NCBI GenBank assembly: GCA_001897295.1
Contig: MKSN01000001.1
Span: 565,417-629,416, forward strand
From: Candidatus Saccharibacteria bacterium 49-20
Lineage (GTDB): Bacteria > Patescibacteriota > Saccharimonadia > Saccharimonadales > Saccharimonadaceae
Reading direction: 5' to 3'
Length of the DNA: 64,000 bases
The position numbers were made by a program, and so were the translations under genes. Shown here one piece after another: positions 50,398 to 64,000 of this stretch. The notes beneath the pieces were generated by a model. It saw nothing but the letters and a program-made list of their open reading frames with translations. It was not told the origin of the DNA and ran no database searches. Numbering within the stretch: the first letter of the stretch is position 1; each line of letters begins with the position of its first letter.

Positions 50398-51171
50398 TTA
50401 TGAAATCCTCACAATCAAATAGGCCGCAGTAAGCGTTACACAGAGGATACCAACAGAAAGGAACACCATCTTCCAAAGCCCACGCATAATAACTTTTCCC
50501 GCCATCGGGTTGCGACCCATGGCAAAAAAGCTTTCACGGCTTGATACAAAGAGGAGGCCGAAAGCAAGAACTAGTCCGCCGAGCCCGATGAGAAGCGCAG
50601 TTATCACCCTCCAGGTGTCGACAGGTTTACCGGCGACACCTGATGCAGTTTTCTCGAGTGCCGAGAAGAATTGGCTTACTACTGAGCCGCCTTCTGATGA
50701 GCCGTCACTCAGCAATTGAGTTTTCACAAGTGCGACCTTTGCCGAGGAGTTGTCTTCTAGTTCAACGGTACTCCATTTAGTTGGGGTTTCCTGTACAACG
50801 CCGATAATGGTTCCCCCAGACCATGCGCTAGCAACGCCAGACACGGCAGAGATTCCAAGGCGCGTACCACTTCCGATACTGCCATCCTTATCAGTTACCA
50901 TCACTGTGACTATACCCGTACCGGCAACTTCGACGGATTTGCGCGCACTCACCTGGGTCACAACGCCGATGTAGTTCGATGCTTCTAAAGACGCAGGAAC
51001 AGGTTCACCGTTGCTGTTAACGGAGGCGACCATCCCAATAGACCAGTTAGTAGCGCTTGAGTACTCAGTGGCAGTGTAGGCAGCGGCAGAGTTTGCTGAA
51101 GATAAAGCAAATACAACGCTGACAACTGCAGCGAATGCCACTACCCCAAAACTATACTTTTTTCCTACCAC
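50398..51171 (-). CDS. exported protein with C-terminal double-helix hairpin resembling ATP synthase subunit c
   Basis: 257 residues from GTG at 51171 (AGGTGA upstream). Signal peptide (VVAFAAVVSVVFALSSANSA), then a beta-rich domain (residues 45-150) similar to one in the giant protein: YIGVVTQ, GSIGSGTRLGISAVSGVAS, GTIIGVVQ. The C-terminus has two membrane helices (about 188-210 and 232-254) joined by a polar loop, AMGRNPMAGK, close to the loop of F-type c subunits. The second helix has no Asp or Glu, so it should not carry protons. It lies between the F1-like operon and the giant gene. Confidence 0.7.
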   Translation of the reverse strand: MVGKKYSFGVVAFAAVVSVVFALSSANSAAAYTATEYSSATNWSIGMVASVNSNGEPVPASLEASNYIGVVTQVSARKSVEVAGTGIVTVMVTDKDGSIGSGTRLGISAVSGVASAWSGGTIIGVVQETPTKWSTVELEDNSSAKVALVKTQLLSDGSSEGGSVVSQFFSALEKTASGVAGKPVDTWRVITALLIGLGGLVLAFGLLFVSSRESFFAMGRNPMAGKVIMRGLWKMVFLSVGILCVTLTAAYLIVRIS

Positions 51172-51206
51172 TTCATCACCTGTTTTTGTTGATGCTTGTG
51201 CTAAAA

Positions 51207-51235
51207 ATTATAAGGTGTTCACAAGAGAATCACAA
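51207..51235 (-). promoter_or_regulatory. promoter of the hairpin-protein/giant-protein unit
   Basis: On the minus strand TTGTGA (51230-51235), 17 bases, TATAAT (51207-51212). It lies in the 150-base AT-rich gap after atpC, so this unit has its own promoter. Confidence 0.75.
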
Positions 51236-51321
51236 TAGTTTTCGAAAAAAATAATTATTCAATTTGACGGGTGATGTATTTTTTTAAAAATTTAATCAAG
51301 TTGATGTGTTAAATACATCAT

Positions 51322-51582
51322 TTAGACGTCAAGAAATACAATAGCTTGATTATTTTTTACGCGAAGAAGGCCCTTTTTTATCTCAACGTGTTTTGGTTTA
51401 CCCTTATTTTGCACAACGCTCACCGTTCCGGCGCTTAAGAGTGTGATGAAACTGTGATGAAGCGGCAAAATATCAAATTGACCCGTATCATTTTTTGCGG
51501 AAATGCTTTGGGCCTTACCATCAAAGTAGACTTCTCTTGGTGAGAAGATCTTCACTGATAGCAGCGTTTCGCTTTCGTCCAT
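51322..51582 (-). CDS. atpC: F1 ATPase epsilon-like subunit (N-terminal beta domain only)
   Basis: 86 residues. The epsilon beta-sandwich is recognisable: LSVKIFSPREVYFDGKAQSI, GQFDILPLHHSFITLLSAG and KKGLLRVKNNQAIVFLD. The C-terminal helical hairpin found in many epsilon subunits, which can brake the motor, is missing. The gene ends the tight b-delta-alpha-gamma-beta-epsilon operon, six bases after atpD. The symbol follows homology; use in a standard ATP synthase is not shown. Confidence 0.85.
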   Translation of the reverse strand: MDESETLLSVKIFSPREVYFDGKAQSISAKNDTGQFDILPLHHSFITLLSAGTVSVVQNKGKPKHVEIKKGLLRVKNNQAIVFLDV

Positions 51583-51588
51583 AACTCA

Positions 51589-53768
<2,180 letters not shown>

Positions 53769-53773
53769 ACCCT

Positions 53774-55201
53774 TTAGCCTTTCAATCCATAGAGTTGCTT
53801 AAAGGAGACGAGCACATCTTCGTAAGGGCTCTTGGCGGTAATTTTAGCCGCATAGCTTTCGGCTTTCTTTTTGAGTTCGCCCATTTCAGGAAGATGCGTG
53901 TGCTCATTCGAGTCGAGCAAGAGCTCGAGCAAAAGTTGTTGCGCAAGCAGGGAGTAGGATTCGCCCGGCAACTGATTTAATGCAGATGTCAGTAAGGTAC
54001 CTATTCGTAGATCATTCATGCTCGTCGCAGATAGCTCGGCACCAAAGTGAGAGTACTCAAGTGCCTGTCGATACGCGCTGAATGCACGGAGTGTACGACC
54101 CGCAACATCTTTTTGCCGGCTTGTATGCCCTCGCCCACCAACACGCGTCACACTCAACGAGGTACTAATTGCCGGCCTAAGTCCCTCTTTAAAGATTTCG
54201 GCGTCGAGAATCCACTGTCCGTCGGTGATAGAAATGATATTCGTCGGTAGAAAAGCCGTCACATCGCCCCCACTCGCAAGCACGATTGGAAGCGCGGTGA
54301 GGGTGCGGTGGTTACGCTGAAGCTTACCCGCTCGCTCGAGGAGACTTGAGTGGATATAAAAGATATCACCTGGATACGAATCTCGGCCCGGGTTTGTGCC
54401 CGACACGAGTGACATTTCTCGATAAATTTGCGCATGCGAAGTAAGGTCGTCGTAGACAATGACTGCATCGCGGTCTTTATCCTGCCAGAAGTACTCTGCC
54501 ACCGCGCAGGCTACATACGGAGCAAGGTAGCTTGTAACAAGAGAGTCAAAAATTGTCGTGGCAATGACAATTGAACTATTAAGCGACCCGTTCTTTTCAA
54601 GGAGTGTCACCAGCTCATCAATATCACCTTGTCGTCGTGCAATAAGCGCATATACCACAATTGTATCGGTATCCTTCTGGTGTATTCCGACTTGAGCAGC
54701 AAGTGTTGTCTTTCCGCCTTTCATATCACCAATGAGGGCAAGGCGCTGGCCCTTTACGATTGGGAAAAGCGAATCTATTGTCGAAACACCTGTTTCGAGA
54801 AGCTCATTCAACGCCTCTCGCTCATGAATCGCAGGTGCAACGGCAAATATAGGCCTCTGTGTAAGCTTTCTGAGTGGCCCCTTGCCGTCCAAAGGCTCAC
54901 CGAGCGGTGAAATGACGCGGCCAATTAACTCTTCGCCTACTGACGTCGTAAGCTGGTCGCTATATTTTACAACGACCGTTCCAACAAGCACCGGCACTGT
55001 GCTCATCGTAAAGATTGATACGTACTCACTATTCGTTGCTCGTACATACCCCCGCGTACCGTCCTCGAAAAGCACAATTGACTGCGCGCTTATTGGATGG
55101 AGCCCCTTCACCTTTACAAAAAACTTCTGGACCGCAATAACCTCACCGACTGGACTGCCGCTATCGACGAGTTTTTGAAATTCTTCGCGCAAATCACTCA
55201 T
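53774..55201 (-). CDS. atpA: F1 ATPase alpha-like subunit, divergent
   Basis: 475 residues, about 30-40 shorter than typical alpha. P-loop GDMKGGKT (158-165) where alpha subunits have GDRQTGKT; VVYALIARRQGDIDEL replaces the usual IGQKxS strand. Kept: DDLTSHAQIYREMSL, GRDSYPGDIFYIHSSLLERAGKL, SITDGQWILDAEIFKEGLRPAI, and Arg in LSVTRVGG. The gene overlaps the delta-like gene by four bases. The fold is clear; divergence from standard alpha is strong, as in the F1-like ATPases of mollicutes. Confidence 0.9.
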   Translation of the reverse strand: MSDLREEFQKLVDSGSPVGEVIAVQKFFVKVKGLHPISAQSIVLFEDGTRGYVRATNSEYVSIFTMSTVPVLVGTVVVKYSDQLTTSVGEELIGRVISPLGEPLDGKGPLRKLTQRPIFAVAPAIHEREALNELLETGVSTIDSLFPIVKGQRLALIGDMKGGKTTLAAQVGIHQKDTDTIVVYALIARRQGDIDELVTLLEKNGSLNSSIVIATTIFDSLVTSYLAPYVACAVAEYFWQDKDRDAVIVYDDLTSHAQIYREMSLVSGTNPGRDSYPGDIFYIHSSLLERAGKLQRNHRTLTALPIVLASGGDVTAFLPTNIISITDGQWILDAEIFKEGLRPAISTSLSVTRVGGRGHTSRQKDVAGRTLRAFSAYRQALEYSHFGAELSATSMNDLRIGTLLTSALNQLPGESYSLLAQQLLLELLLDSNEHTHLPEMGELKKKAESYAAKITAKSPYEDVLVSFKQLYGLKG

Positions 55202-55677
55202 AATGCGCTCACCTCTTGCGCAAGTGTTTTTTGGGCCTCATCAAGCAGGCGAGCAAAACTGAAATCAAACGACTTGTTAGTAGTGCGTATCCGGCATCCA
55301 ACCACAACAGAGGGATCAACGCTTACGCGCACAAGCGTAGCAGGATGTCCATTCGTGCGAAACCACGACAGTACACTATCTACTACGTGCATAGGTGGCT
55401 GCACTGCGAAGCTAATCTGTACCACAGGCGCTGCTTTATGAAGATACTTGAGCCGGTCCGAAAACTTACGGCGAGCCATTGGATCATCGAGGGCAACCCT
55501 GAAGACTTCTGCAGTTGCACGCAAAGGGACGCTTAGATGATTAGGCCCCGGAACGCGTACCCCGCGTAACCCCGCCTGCCGTGCTAATTCTTCATATTCA
55601 ACTATCTCTTTCACCAATCTCGCCACATCAGAACGAGTTTGAACAGAAGACGGCAATACGAGCTTGTTAGGTGACAT
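55198..55677 (-). CDS. atpH: F1 ATPase delta-like subunit
   Basis: 159 residues. The C-terminal half has the family's signature order: VRVSVDPSVVVGCRIRTTNKSFDFSFARLLDEAQ. The N-terminal part should be a helical bundle but is much diverged and Pro/Arg-rich (GLRGVRVPGPNHLSVPL). Delta normally links the F1 head to the b stalk. The ATG overlaps atpF by 11 bases and the 3' end overlaps atpA by four. Confidence 0.78.
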   Translation of the reverse strand: MSPNKLVLPSSVQTRSDVARLVKEIVEYEELARQAGLRGVRVPGPNHLSVPLRATAEVFRVALDDPMARRKFSDRLKYLHKAAPVVQISFAVQPPMHVVDSVLSWFRTNGHPATLVRVSVDPSVVVGCRIRTTNKSFDFSFARLLDEAQKTLAQEVSAL

Positions 55678-56335
55678 TCCGTAGATCTCCTACGATTGTC
55701 TCTTTATTTTGCTCAAGCTCATCCAAAATATAGGTAAGTTGCGCGTCGATATCAATACTGTTTGTGAAGGCCTGTCGTGCATAGGTACTAATAATGCGCG
55801 TCATTTCGCTCTCAAAGCGCGTGATACGCCTGGTAACCTCTTCTTCGACCATCTGGTTCACTTTCTCGGCGAGCTCTTGGTGTTGTCCGCGCAAATCGTT
55901 AAGAATTGCATCCTGCTCTTCTTTAAATGCGGCGAGGACTACCGCCTGTTCTTTGGCAATTGACTCTTGGAGATTCGCAAGCGCCTCACCCGATACTTTA
56001 CCAATTTCCGAAGCGGATTCTTTAAATGACTTTATTTCATTGTGCAGCGCCCCGTCAAACTCGGTTCGCACGTAGGCGTTAAGCGCCTTGCCAGTTGATT
56101 GAAGATCTTTTTTTAAATCTTCTGCGTTCTCTTCAACGGCTTCTTCAAACTTAGTCGAGGCTTTTGCGTGGAGATCAGCTTGGACTTTGCGTTTTGCGTC
56201 ACCAATAATTTGTGACTGCTTCTGAATAAGTTTTGTATTTTGGCTTAGTACCCAATAAATTACAACAAATCCGACCGCACAGATAATAGCGGCGATAACG
56301 ATTAGCACAATCGCAATTAAATATTCCGTAGTCAC
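55667..56335 (-). CDS. atpF: F-type b-subunit-like membrane stalk protein
   Basis: 222 residues from GTG at 56335, longer than usual b subunits (about 160). One N-terminal membrane helix (LIAIVLIVIAAIICAVGFVVIYW) is followed by a long charged coiled coil (KQSQIIGDAKRKVQADLHAKA onwards) and a last part with DAQLTYILDELEQNKETIVGDL. Position before the delta-like gene and the architecture point to b; sequence resemblance is weak, and another membrane tether is possible. No a or c gene precedes it: the next locus upstream is the 5S rRNA. Confidence 0.65.
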   Translation of the reverse strand: MTTEYLIAIVLIVIAAIICAVGFVVIYWVLSQNTKLIQKQSQIIGDAKRKVQADLHAKASTKFEEAVEENAEDLKKDLQSTGKALNAYVRTEFDGALHNEIKSFKESASEIGKVSGEALANLQESIAKEQAVVLAAFKEEQDAILNDLRGQHQELAEKVNQMVEEEVTRRITRFESEMTRIISTYARQAFTNSIDIDAQLTYILDELEQNKETIVGDLRNVT

Positions 56336-56364
56336 CTTTTTGTATTCCTCACCAATTAATTTAT

Positions 56365-56378
56365 AGTACTCGAGTACT
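56365..56378. promoter_or_regulatory. perfect palindrome in the ATPase operon leader
   Basis: AGTACTCGAGTACT, a 14-base perfect palindrome, lies just downstream of the predicted start of transcription. It could be an operator or a short hairpin in the leader. Confidence 0.4.
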
Positions 56379-56392
56379 CGCTAAACATAATC

Positions 56393-56421
56393 AGTATACA
56401 GTTTTCTCGGCAAAAGATAAA
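56393..56421 (-). promoter_or_regulatory. promoter of the F1-like ATPase operon
   Basis: On the minus strand TTTATC (56416-56421), 17 bases, TATACT (56393-56398). Placed between the 5S rRNA terminator and the b-like gene. Confidence 0.65.
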
Positions 56422-56461
56422 GCCATCGCATCCATTTGATTGTCATCTTTTGTACAAAAAG

Positions 56462-56492
56462 AAAAAGGACTTCCTATTCGGAAGTCCCTTTT
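56462..56492. terminator. terminator of the 23S-5S unit
   Basis: GGACTTCC (56467-56474) pairs with GGAAGTCC (56480-56487), flanked by A and T runs on each side; seven bases past the 5S gene. Confidence 0.85.
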
Positions 56493-56498
56493 ATAATT

Positions 56499-56605
<107 letters not shown>

Positions 56606-56840
56606 GTAAGGTTTTCGACACTTTGCGCTGATATAAATAGATCAGTGGGTCAAAACCTTGCTTCGATGCCAATGCTCCAGCCCTATTACTAGGTACTAAA
56701 ACTATTGTATCGATGCTTGCTGTAAGAACGCTTAAATTGACGCTCTTTGGTGTGATTCACACCAATTACTCGTTAAGTCTACTTTTTCATCTTGGTTAAT
56801 CTAATCTTGTAACGGAAAGGATTAACGTTGGATGAAAAAG

Positions 56841-60061
<3,221 letters not shown>

Positions 60062-60064
60062 ATT

Positions 60065-60083
60065 GACTTAACGAGTAATTGGT
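60065..60083. other. pre-23S processing stalk, 5' arm
   Basis: GACTTAACGAGTAATTGGT is the exact reverse complement of 56761-56779 on the far side of 23S. The two should pair in the precursor as an RNase III-type substrate. Confidence 0.8.
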
Positions 60084-60266
60084 AATAACCAGTTACATCG
60101 TAGCCGTCAATTTATAAAATTAACCGTTTAATTAAATTGCTTTAATTAAACTAAATTTTTCGTTTCTTACATCATTTGAATTGTTAACGTCCCGCACTCA
60201 AACATCTTGAGAGCACATTTCTTTACACTGTGGTGTAGTGTCGTCTGCGCTCAAGACAGCTTTCTG
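60084..60266 (-). other. 23S rRNA leader region
   Basis: No gene. Very AT-rich near 60115-60175 (runs of AATTAA). TCTTGAGCGCA (about 60250) can pair with TGTGCTCTCAAGA (about 60210), a leader hairpin. The promoter is at its right end. Confidence 0.6.
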
Positions 60267-60295
60267 ATAGTATCACTTGGTAAGGTTGTTTACAA
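60267..60295 (-). promoter_or_regulatory. separate promoter for 23S-5S
   Basis: On the minus strand TTGTAA (60290-60295), 17 bases, TACTAT (60267-60272). It lies between tRNA-Ile and 23S, so the large rRNA unit can be transcribed without 16S. Confidence 0.75.
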
Positions 60296-60524
60296 GTGTT
60301 TTTTCGAAGATTATTTCGAATTTTTTTAGGGCGTATTGGACCTCGCATTTGTCCTCGCCGATTCACCTCGCATGGGTTTTGCCAGTGGTTGCTTTGCAAC
60401 GTGGCTCATTGGTATTTAATATACTCCACTTTTTCGTTTTTTTCAAGGGGTTTTACGAAGATTGTGTGTCGATACCCTACCCTACCTCAAGAAACAAAAA
60501 AGATCTTCTGCAGAAGAAAGCTTT

Positions 60525-60601
60525 TGGTGGGCGATGAGGGACTTGAACCTCCGACCTCGTCATTATCAGTGACGCGCTCTAACCAGCTGAGCTAATCGCC
60601 C
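60525..60601 (-). tRNA. tRNA-Ile (GAT)
   Basis: 77 bases including an encoded CCA. 5' GGGCGAT pairs with 3' ATCGCCC, anticodon GAT in loop CTGATAA, D loop and TTCAAGT arm normal, discriminator A. Read on the minus strand between tRNA-Ala and 23S. Its A discriminator and acceptor end fit the UGGU of the T-box at 9655-9830. Confidence 0.96.
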
Positions 60602-60607
60602 AAATTA

Positions 60608-60675
60608 GGACAACTAGCTGGTCAGAGCACTCGCGATTAATTTCGCCGCAGGCGCTCCAGCCGAGCTAATCGCCC
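60608..60675 (-). other. tRNA-Ile-like partial copy forming a hairpin
   Basis: Minus strand starts with GGGCGATTAGCTC as the real tRNA-Ile does, but ends in an inverted copy of the same part (GCTCTGACCAGCTAGTTGTCC). The two arms pair, with 20 or so mismatched or wobble positions spread through it. No anticodon or T arm is present, so it is not a working tRNA. Confidence 0.6.
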
Positions 60676-60767
60676 ATTCTACTTTCTTTACAGAAGACCT
60701 TTGATGTTAATAAGTTCTGGTGGAGTGATTCAGACTTTCGCCAGATTCACCCCATACGATTTCAATG

Positions 60768-60844
60768 TGGTGGAGCAACAGGGACTCGAACCCTGGACCC
60801 CCTGCTTGCAAAGCAGGTGCTCTAGCCAACTGAGCTATTGCCCC
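60768..60844 (-). tRNA. tRNA-Ala (TGC)
   Basis: 77 bases including an encoded CCA. Acceptor GGGGCAA pairs with 3' TTGCTCC (one G-T pair), anticodon TGC in TTTGCAA, GTTCGAGTC T arm. Upstream promoter at 60869-60897. Confidence 0.96.
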
Positions 60845-60868
60845 ATTCGTTATCGCAGAACTCGTATT

Positions 60869-60897
60869 ATTCTAGCGTAAAACCCTCTCCATGGCAA
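60869..60897 (-). promoter_or_regulatory. promoter of the tRNA-Ala/tRNA-Ile unit
   Basis: On the minus strand TTGCCA (60892-60897), 17 bases, TAGAAT (60869-60874). The -35 box lies in the loop of the terminator of the upstream pilin gene. Confidence 0.7.
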
Positions 60898-60903
60898 GGG
60901 GTT
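60879..60903 (-). terminator. terminator after the pilin gene at 60924
   Basis: AACCCCTT pairs with AGAGGGTT, followed by TT on the minus strand; overlaps the tRNA promoter. Confidence 0.55.
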
Positions 60904-60923
60904 ATGGCGACCTTTTGCATGCG

Positions 60924-61907
60924 CTAAAGCGCGGGGCCACTCGAACTAGAATTGTTGGCCGTGCCGTTCCATACCCAGCCAGCCGAATTTCCATCTGCAT
61001 AATTCGCCACTTCCGTTCCCTTTACAAGCATCACATCATCGATCCAGTACTGTGTTCCCGCGACCGTGGTGGCGGCATTATTTAATACATATATTACGAC
61101 GCTTCCGCTCGTTAAGGTTGTGAAGGTGTTATTGAGCCGCACCCACTGATTCTTTGTATTTGAGGTGCGCTCCGCTGGATTAGTTGGCGCCGTACGACCA
61201 GACCCTTGGATAGATATCGTCGGACTGACCGTACTCGTGGGCACCCATACCCATAGTGACACTGTGTAGGTTGTGTTTGCCTCGAGCACTGTCGTGAAGT
61301 CAGAATAATTGAACACAGCTGCCCCTACCGTGGTTGTTGAGTTATTAATTGGCATAGTCACAAGGAGTGACGCCACTCCGCTGTGGTACTTTGAAGTATC
61401 ACGTGCCGTAGTTGAACTGTTTGGACCGCTCATTCCAGCAGCATTTACTTCTACACCTGGATTCATCGCGTAGTTCTTAATGGCAACAGCACCTGTTGTG
61501 GTGTGCCCTGGGCACGCACCGCTCGTGGGATTATTTTCGTTAACGGTGCCCGATGAAGACCCAGTGTATCCGTAGTTGTTCCCCGTATAATACGCGACTC
61601 CGTTCGCGACCGCAGTAACACAGTATCCGTTCGAAGTACTATTGACCGAATACTGGAATGTCACCCCATTCCCATCATTCACACCCGCCGCGGCGAGGCT
61701 TGCCGGAAAAGCCTCGCTATTATCGACCGCGTAGGTTGCAAGTTTCATGGCCGCTGATTGCGCAGCGCTCTTTGCCGCAGAGTCCTTTGCCTTCTGTGTG
61801 ACACCGTTATAGGCAACCGTCACGATAGCAGCAAGCACCGCAATGACAACAATCACGATTAAAAGCTCGACGATTGTGAAGCCTGTTTGTTTTCTTGCCC
61901 ACTGCAT
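60924..61907 (-). CDS. type IV pilin-like protein with C-terminal carbohydrate-binding-like domain
   Basis: 327 residues. Prepilin signal: MQWARKQTG, cleavage before FTIVELL, Glu at +5, hydrophobic helix. The stalk has one cysteine pair (NGYCVTA ... SGACPGH). From about residue 160 a jelly-roll domain resembling CBM4/9-type modules: NYAMNPGVEVNAAGM, HSGVASLLVTMP, TTYTVSLWVWVP and QYWIDDVMLVKG. The nearby TATAAT lies ten bases before the ATG. It is the third such fusion in the window and lies, oddly, between 16S and the tRNAs. Likely a minor or tip pilin. Confidence 0.88.
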   Translation of the reverse strand: MQWARKQTGFTIVELLIVIVVIAVLAAIVTVAYNGVTQKAKDSAAKSAAQSAAMKLATYAVDNSEAFPASLAAAGVNDGNGVTFQYSVNSTSNGYCVTAVANGVAYYTGNNYGYTGSSSGTVNENNPTSGACPGHTTTGAVAIKNYAMNPGVEVNAAGMSGPNSSTTARDTSKYHSGVASLLVTMPINNSTTTVGAAVFNYSDFTTVLEANTTYTVSLWVWVPTSTVSPTISIQGSGRTAPTNPAERTSNTKNQWVRLNNTFTTLTSGSVVIYVLNNAATTVAGTQYWIDDVMLVKGTEVANYADGNSAGWVWNGTANNSSSSGPAL

Positions 61908-61958
61908 ACTACTTGTGATTATAGCATCCCGAATTACTGCGTATGGTTAAATGGGTAC

Positions 61959-62852
61959 ATGCACTATATCGTACTCGAAGGGGGCATCTCCCCAGAACAT
62001 GAAGTATCAAAGCGTTCAGCCGGCGCAGTCACGCGCGCGCTACACGAACTTGGACACACCGTCGAGACACTCGATCCAAAAGAGATATCCACCGATGAGA
62101 TTCTCGAACTCGCACAGGGTTCTGACGGCATCTTCCCCATTCTGCACGGAGTCGGAGGTGAAGATGGCGTACTTCAGGCCGCCTTCGAAGAGGCGGATGT
62201 ACCTTACTTTGGACCGAGTGCACTCTCGTGCCACAACACCTTCGATAAAGTAATCTTTAAAAAGCTCCTCGAGTCCCAAGGACTTCCCACTCCTGCCTGG
62301 AATACAGTGACGGTCGAAACTCTTGAAAGCGAGCCCCTCGCGCAGCACCCTTTTGTCCTCAAACCGATCGACGGCGGTTCGAGTATCGATACATTTATTG
62401 TGCGCGAACTCCCTTTTGACCCAGCTCCCCTCCTTGAAGCGCTTAACCGTCACGGATCTATGCTGATTGAGTCACTTATCGAAGGCGATGAGATTACGGT
62501 TGGCGTCCTCGGAGACACAGCACTTCCGGTTATTGAGATTATTCCGCCTCAAAATAGCGAATTTGATTACGAGAATAAGTACAACGGCGCAACCCGCGAG
62601 CTTTGCCCACCGGAAAATATCAGTGATGATATACAAAAACGTGCGCAAGCACTCGCGCTAGACGTCCATACAGCAACAAACTGTCGCCATCTTTCACGTA
62701 CCGATATGATGATTAATCGCACTGGCGATATATTCATCATCGATACGAACACTATCCCGGGCCTTACCGATCAAAGCCTGTTTCCAAAAGCGGCCGCAGA
62801 GGCTGGCTACTCATGGAATCAATTGGTTGCGTATTTCAGTAAGCTACTCTGA
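61959..62852 (+). CDS. ddl: D-alanine-D-alanine ligase
   Basis: 297 residues from ATG at 61959. ATP-grasp enzyme joining two D-Ala for peptidoglycan. Motifs: LEGGISPEHEVSKRSAGAV, PILHGVGGEDGVLQA, PFVLKPIDGGSSIDT, the omega-like NKYNGATRELCPP and the metal-binding DTNTIPGLTDQSL. Plus strand, opposed to all the rRNA genes around it. A hairpin with a T-run (about 62860-62908) follows. The longer frame to the left lacks another plausible ATG. Confidence 0.95.
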   Translation: MHYIVLEGGISPEHEVSKRSAGAVTRALHELGHTVETLDPKEISTDEILELAQGSDGIFPILHGVGGEDGVLQAAFEEADVPYFGPSALSCHNTFDKVIFKKLLESQGLPTPAWNTVTVETLESEPLAQHPFVLKPIDGGSSIDTFIVRELPFDPAPLLEALNRHGSMLIESLIEGDEITVGVLGDTALPVIEIIPPQNSEFDYENKYNGATRELCPPENISDDIQKRAQALALDVHTATNCRHLSRTDMMINRTGDIFIIDTNTIPGLTDQSLFPKAAAEAGYSWNQLVAYFSKLL

Positions 62853-62859
62853 GTCAGAT

Positions 62860-62908
62860 AGAAAGAACTCAAGCTCGCTACCCTCTTCAACCCTCATTAG
62901 TTCTTTTT
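62860..62908 (+). terminator. probable terminator of ddl
   Basis: AGAAAGAACT pairs with AGTTCTTTTTTCT across a 29-base loop, followed by T residues. The large loop lowers confidence. Confidence 0.5.
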
Positions 62909-62978
62909 TCTCTGTCATAGCTTTACTATGCCCGTCGCCACTACGACTCGCAAGCATAAGCAGTATACATATATAACA

Positions 62979-63008
62979 AAAATACCTCCGATTTCTCGGA
63001 GGTATTTA
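62979..63008. terminator. terminator between 16S rRNA and ddl
   Basis: AATACCTCCG and CGGAGGTATT form a strong stem with A/T runs on both sides. It should end 16S transcription before ddl. Confidence 0.85.
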
Positions 63009-63188
63009 TTTCACAACTTAGTAGTGCAAACGTCATCGCCATAGATTGTTAACTCATTTAAGAGATTTCTTCGAACTTAGTCTTGTTCCAACAAGTTGGA
63101 ACGACATTGGTAAGTAAGCTCGGCTTACCAAAAAGACCGACCTAGCTTCACTGTGTGATTACTCGACACAGTGGCGTAAACTCCTCTA
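63009..63188 (-). other. 16S rRNA trailer with three hairpins
   Basis: No gene. Hairpins: TTCCAAC/GTTGGAA near 63090, GGTAAG/CTTACC near 63115, CACTGTGT/ACACAGTG near 63160. They are probably part of precursor processing. Confidence 0.6.

Positions 63189-64000
<812 letters not shown>

Overview
The window looks like a chromosome segment of a Patescibacteria (CPR) bacterium, most likely Candidatus Saccharibacteria (TM7). This is inferred from gene content and style: short housekeeping proteins, many Saccharibacteria-like surface and DUF5663-type proteins, type IV pilin-like proteins, many genes starting right behind a -10 box (leaderless), and TGA read as a stop. No database search was possible.

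Layout. 1-6.2 kb: surface proteins (CAP domain, beta-helix protein, a second protein with the same C-terminal anchor), a small metallopeptidase, and two divergent hypothetical genes with mirror-image promoters. 6.2-9.9 kb: Nudix-ileS operon on the minus strand behind an isoleucine T-box leader. 9.9-20 kb: division and housekeeping block on the minus strand (rpsU, yqeY, adk, map, ftsA, ftsZ, nrdR, thioredoxin-like, VKOR, hydrolase), bracketed by two pilin-lectin fusions. 20-27 kb: recJ, a winged-helix gene and a phosphoribosyltransferase on the minus strand; priA and def-fmt on the plus strand; long inverted repeats between the divergent genes. 27-33 kb: two DUF5663-like proteins, a coiled-coil membrane protein, infB and rpsA. 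33-41 kb: an adenylate-forming enzyme with a nitroreductase, an LPXTG protein, a ROK kinase, an IrrE-like peptidase, a KGG protein with an attenuator-like leader, a candidate small RNA and an M14 peptidase.

41-56.3 kb is the most unusual part. A compact six-gene F1-type ATPase operon (b-, delta-, alpha-, gamma-, beta- and epsilon-like) has no a or c subunit gene. Next to it on the same strand are a membrane protein whose C-terminal hairpin resembles ATP synthase subunit c without the acidic residue, and a 3,089-residue repetitive surface protein sharing a domain with it. This arrangement could be a surface machine powered by an F1-like motor. That is a hypothesis only.

56.4-64 kb: rRNA genes on the minus strand, interrupted. 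16S is cut off at the right edge and is followed by its own terminator. A ddl gene (plus strand) and a third pilin-lectin fusion come next, then tRNA-Ala, tRNA-Ile, a separate promoter, a long (about 3.2 kb) 23S and 5S.

No insertion sequence, CRISPR array, integrase or replication origin was seen.
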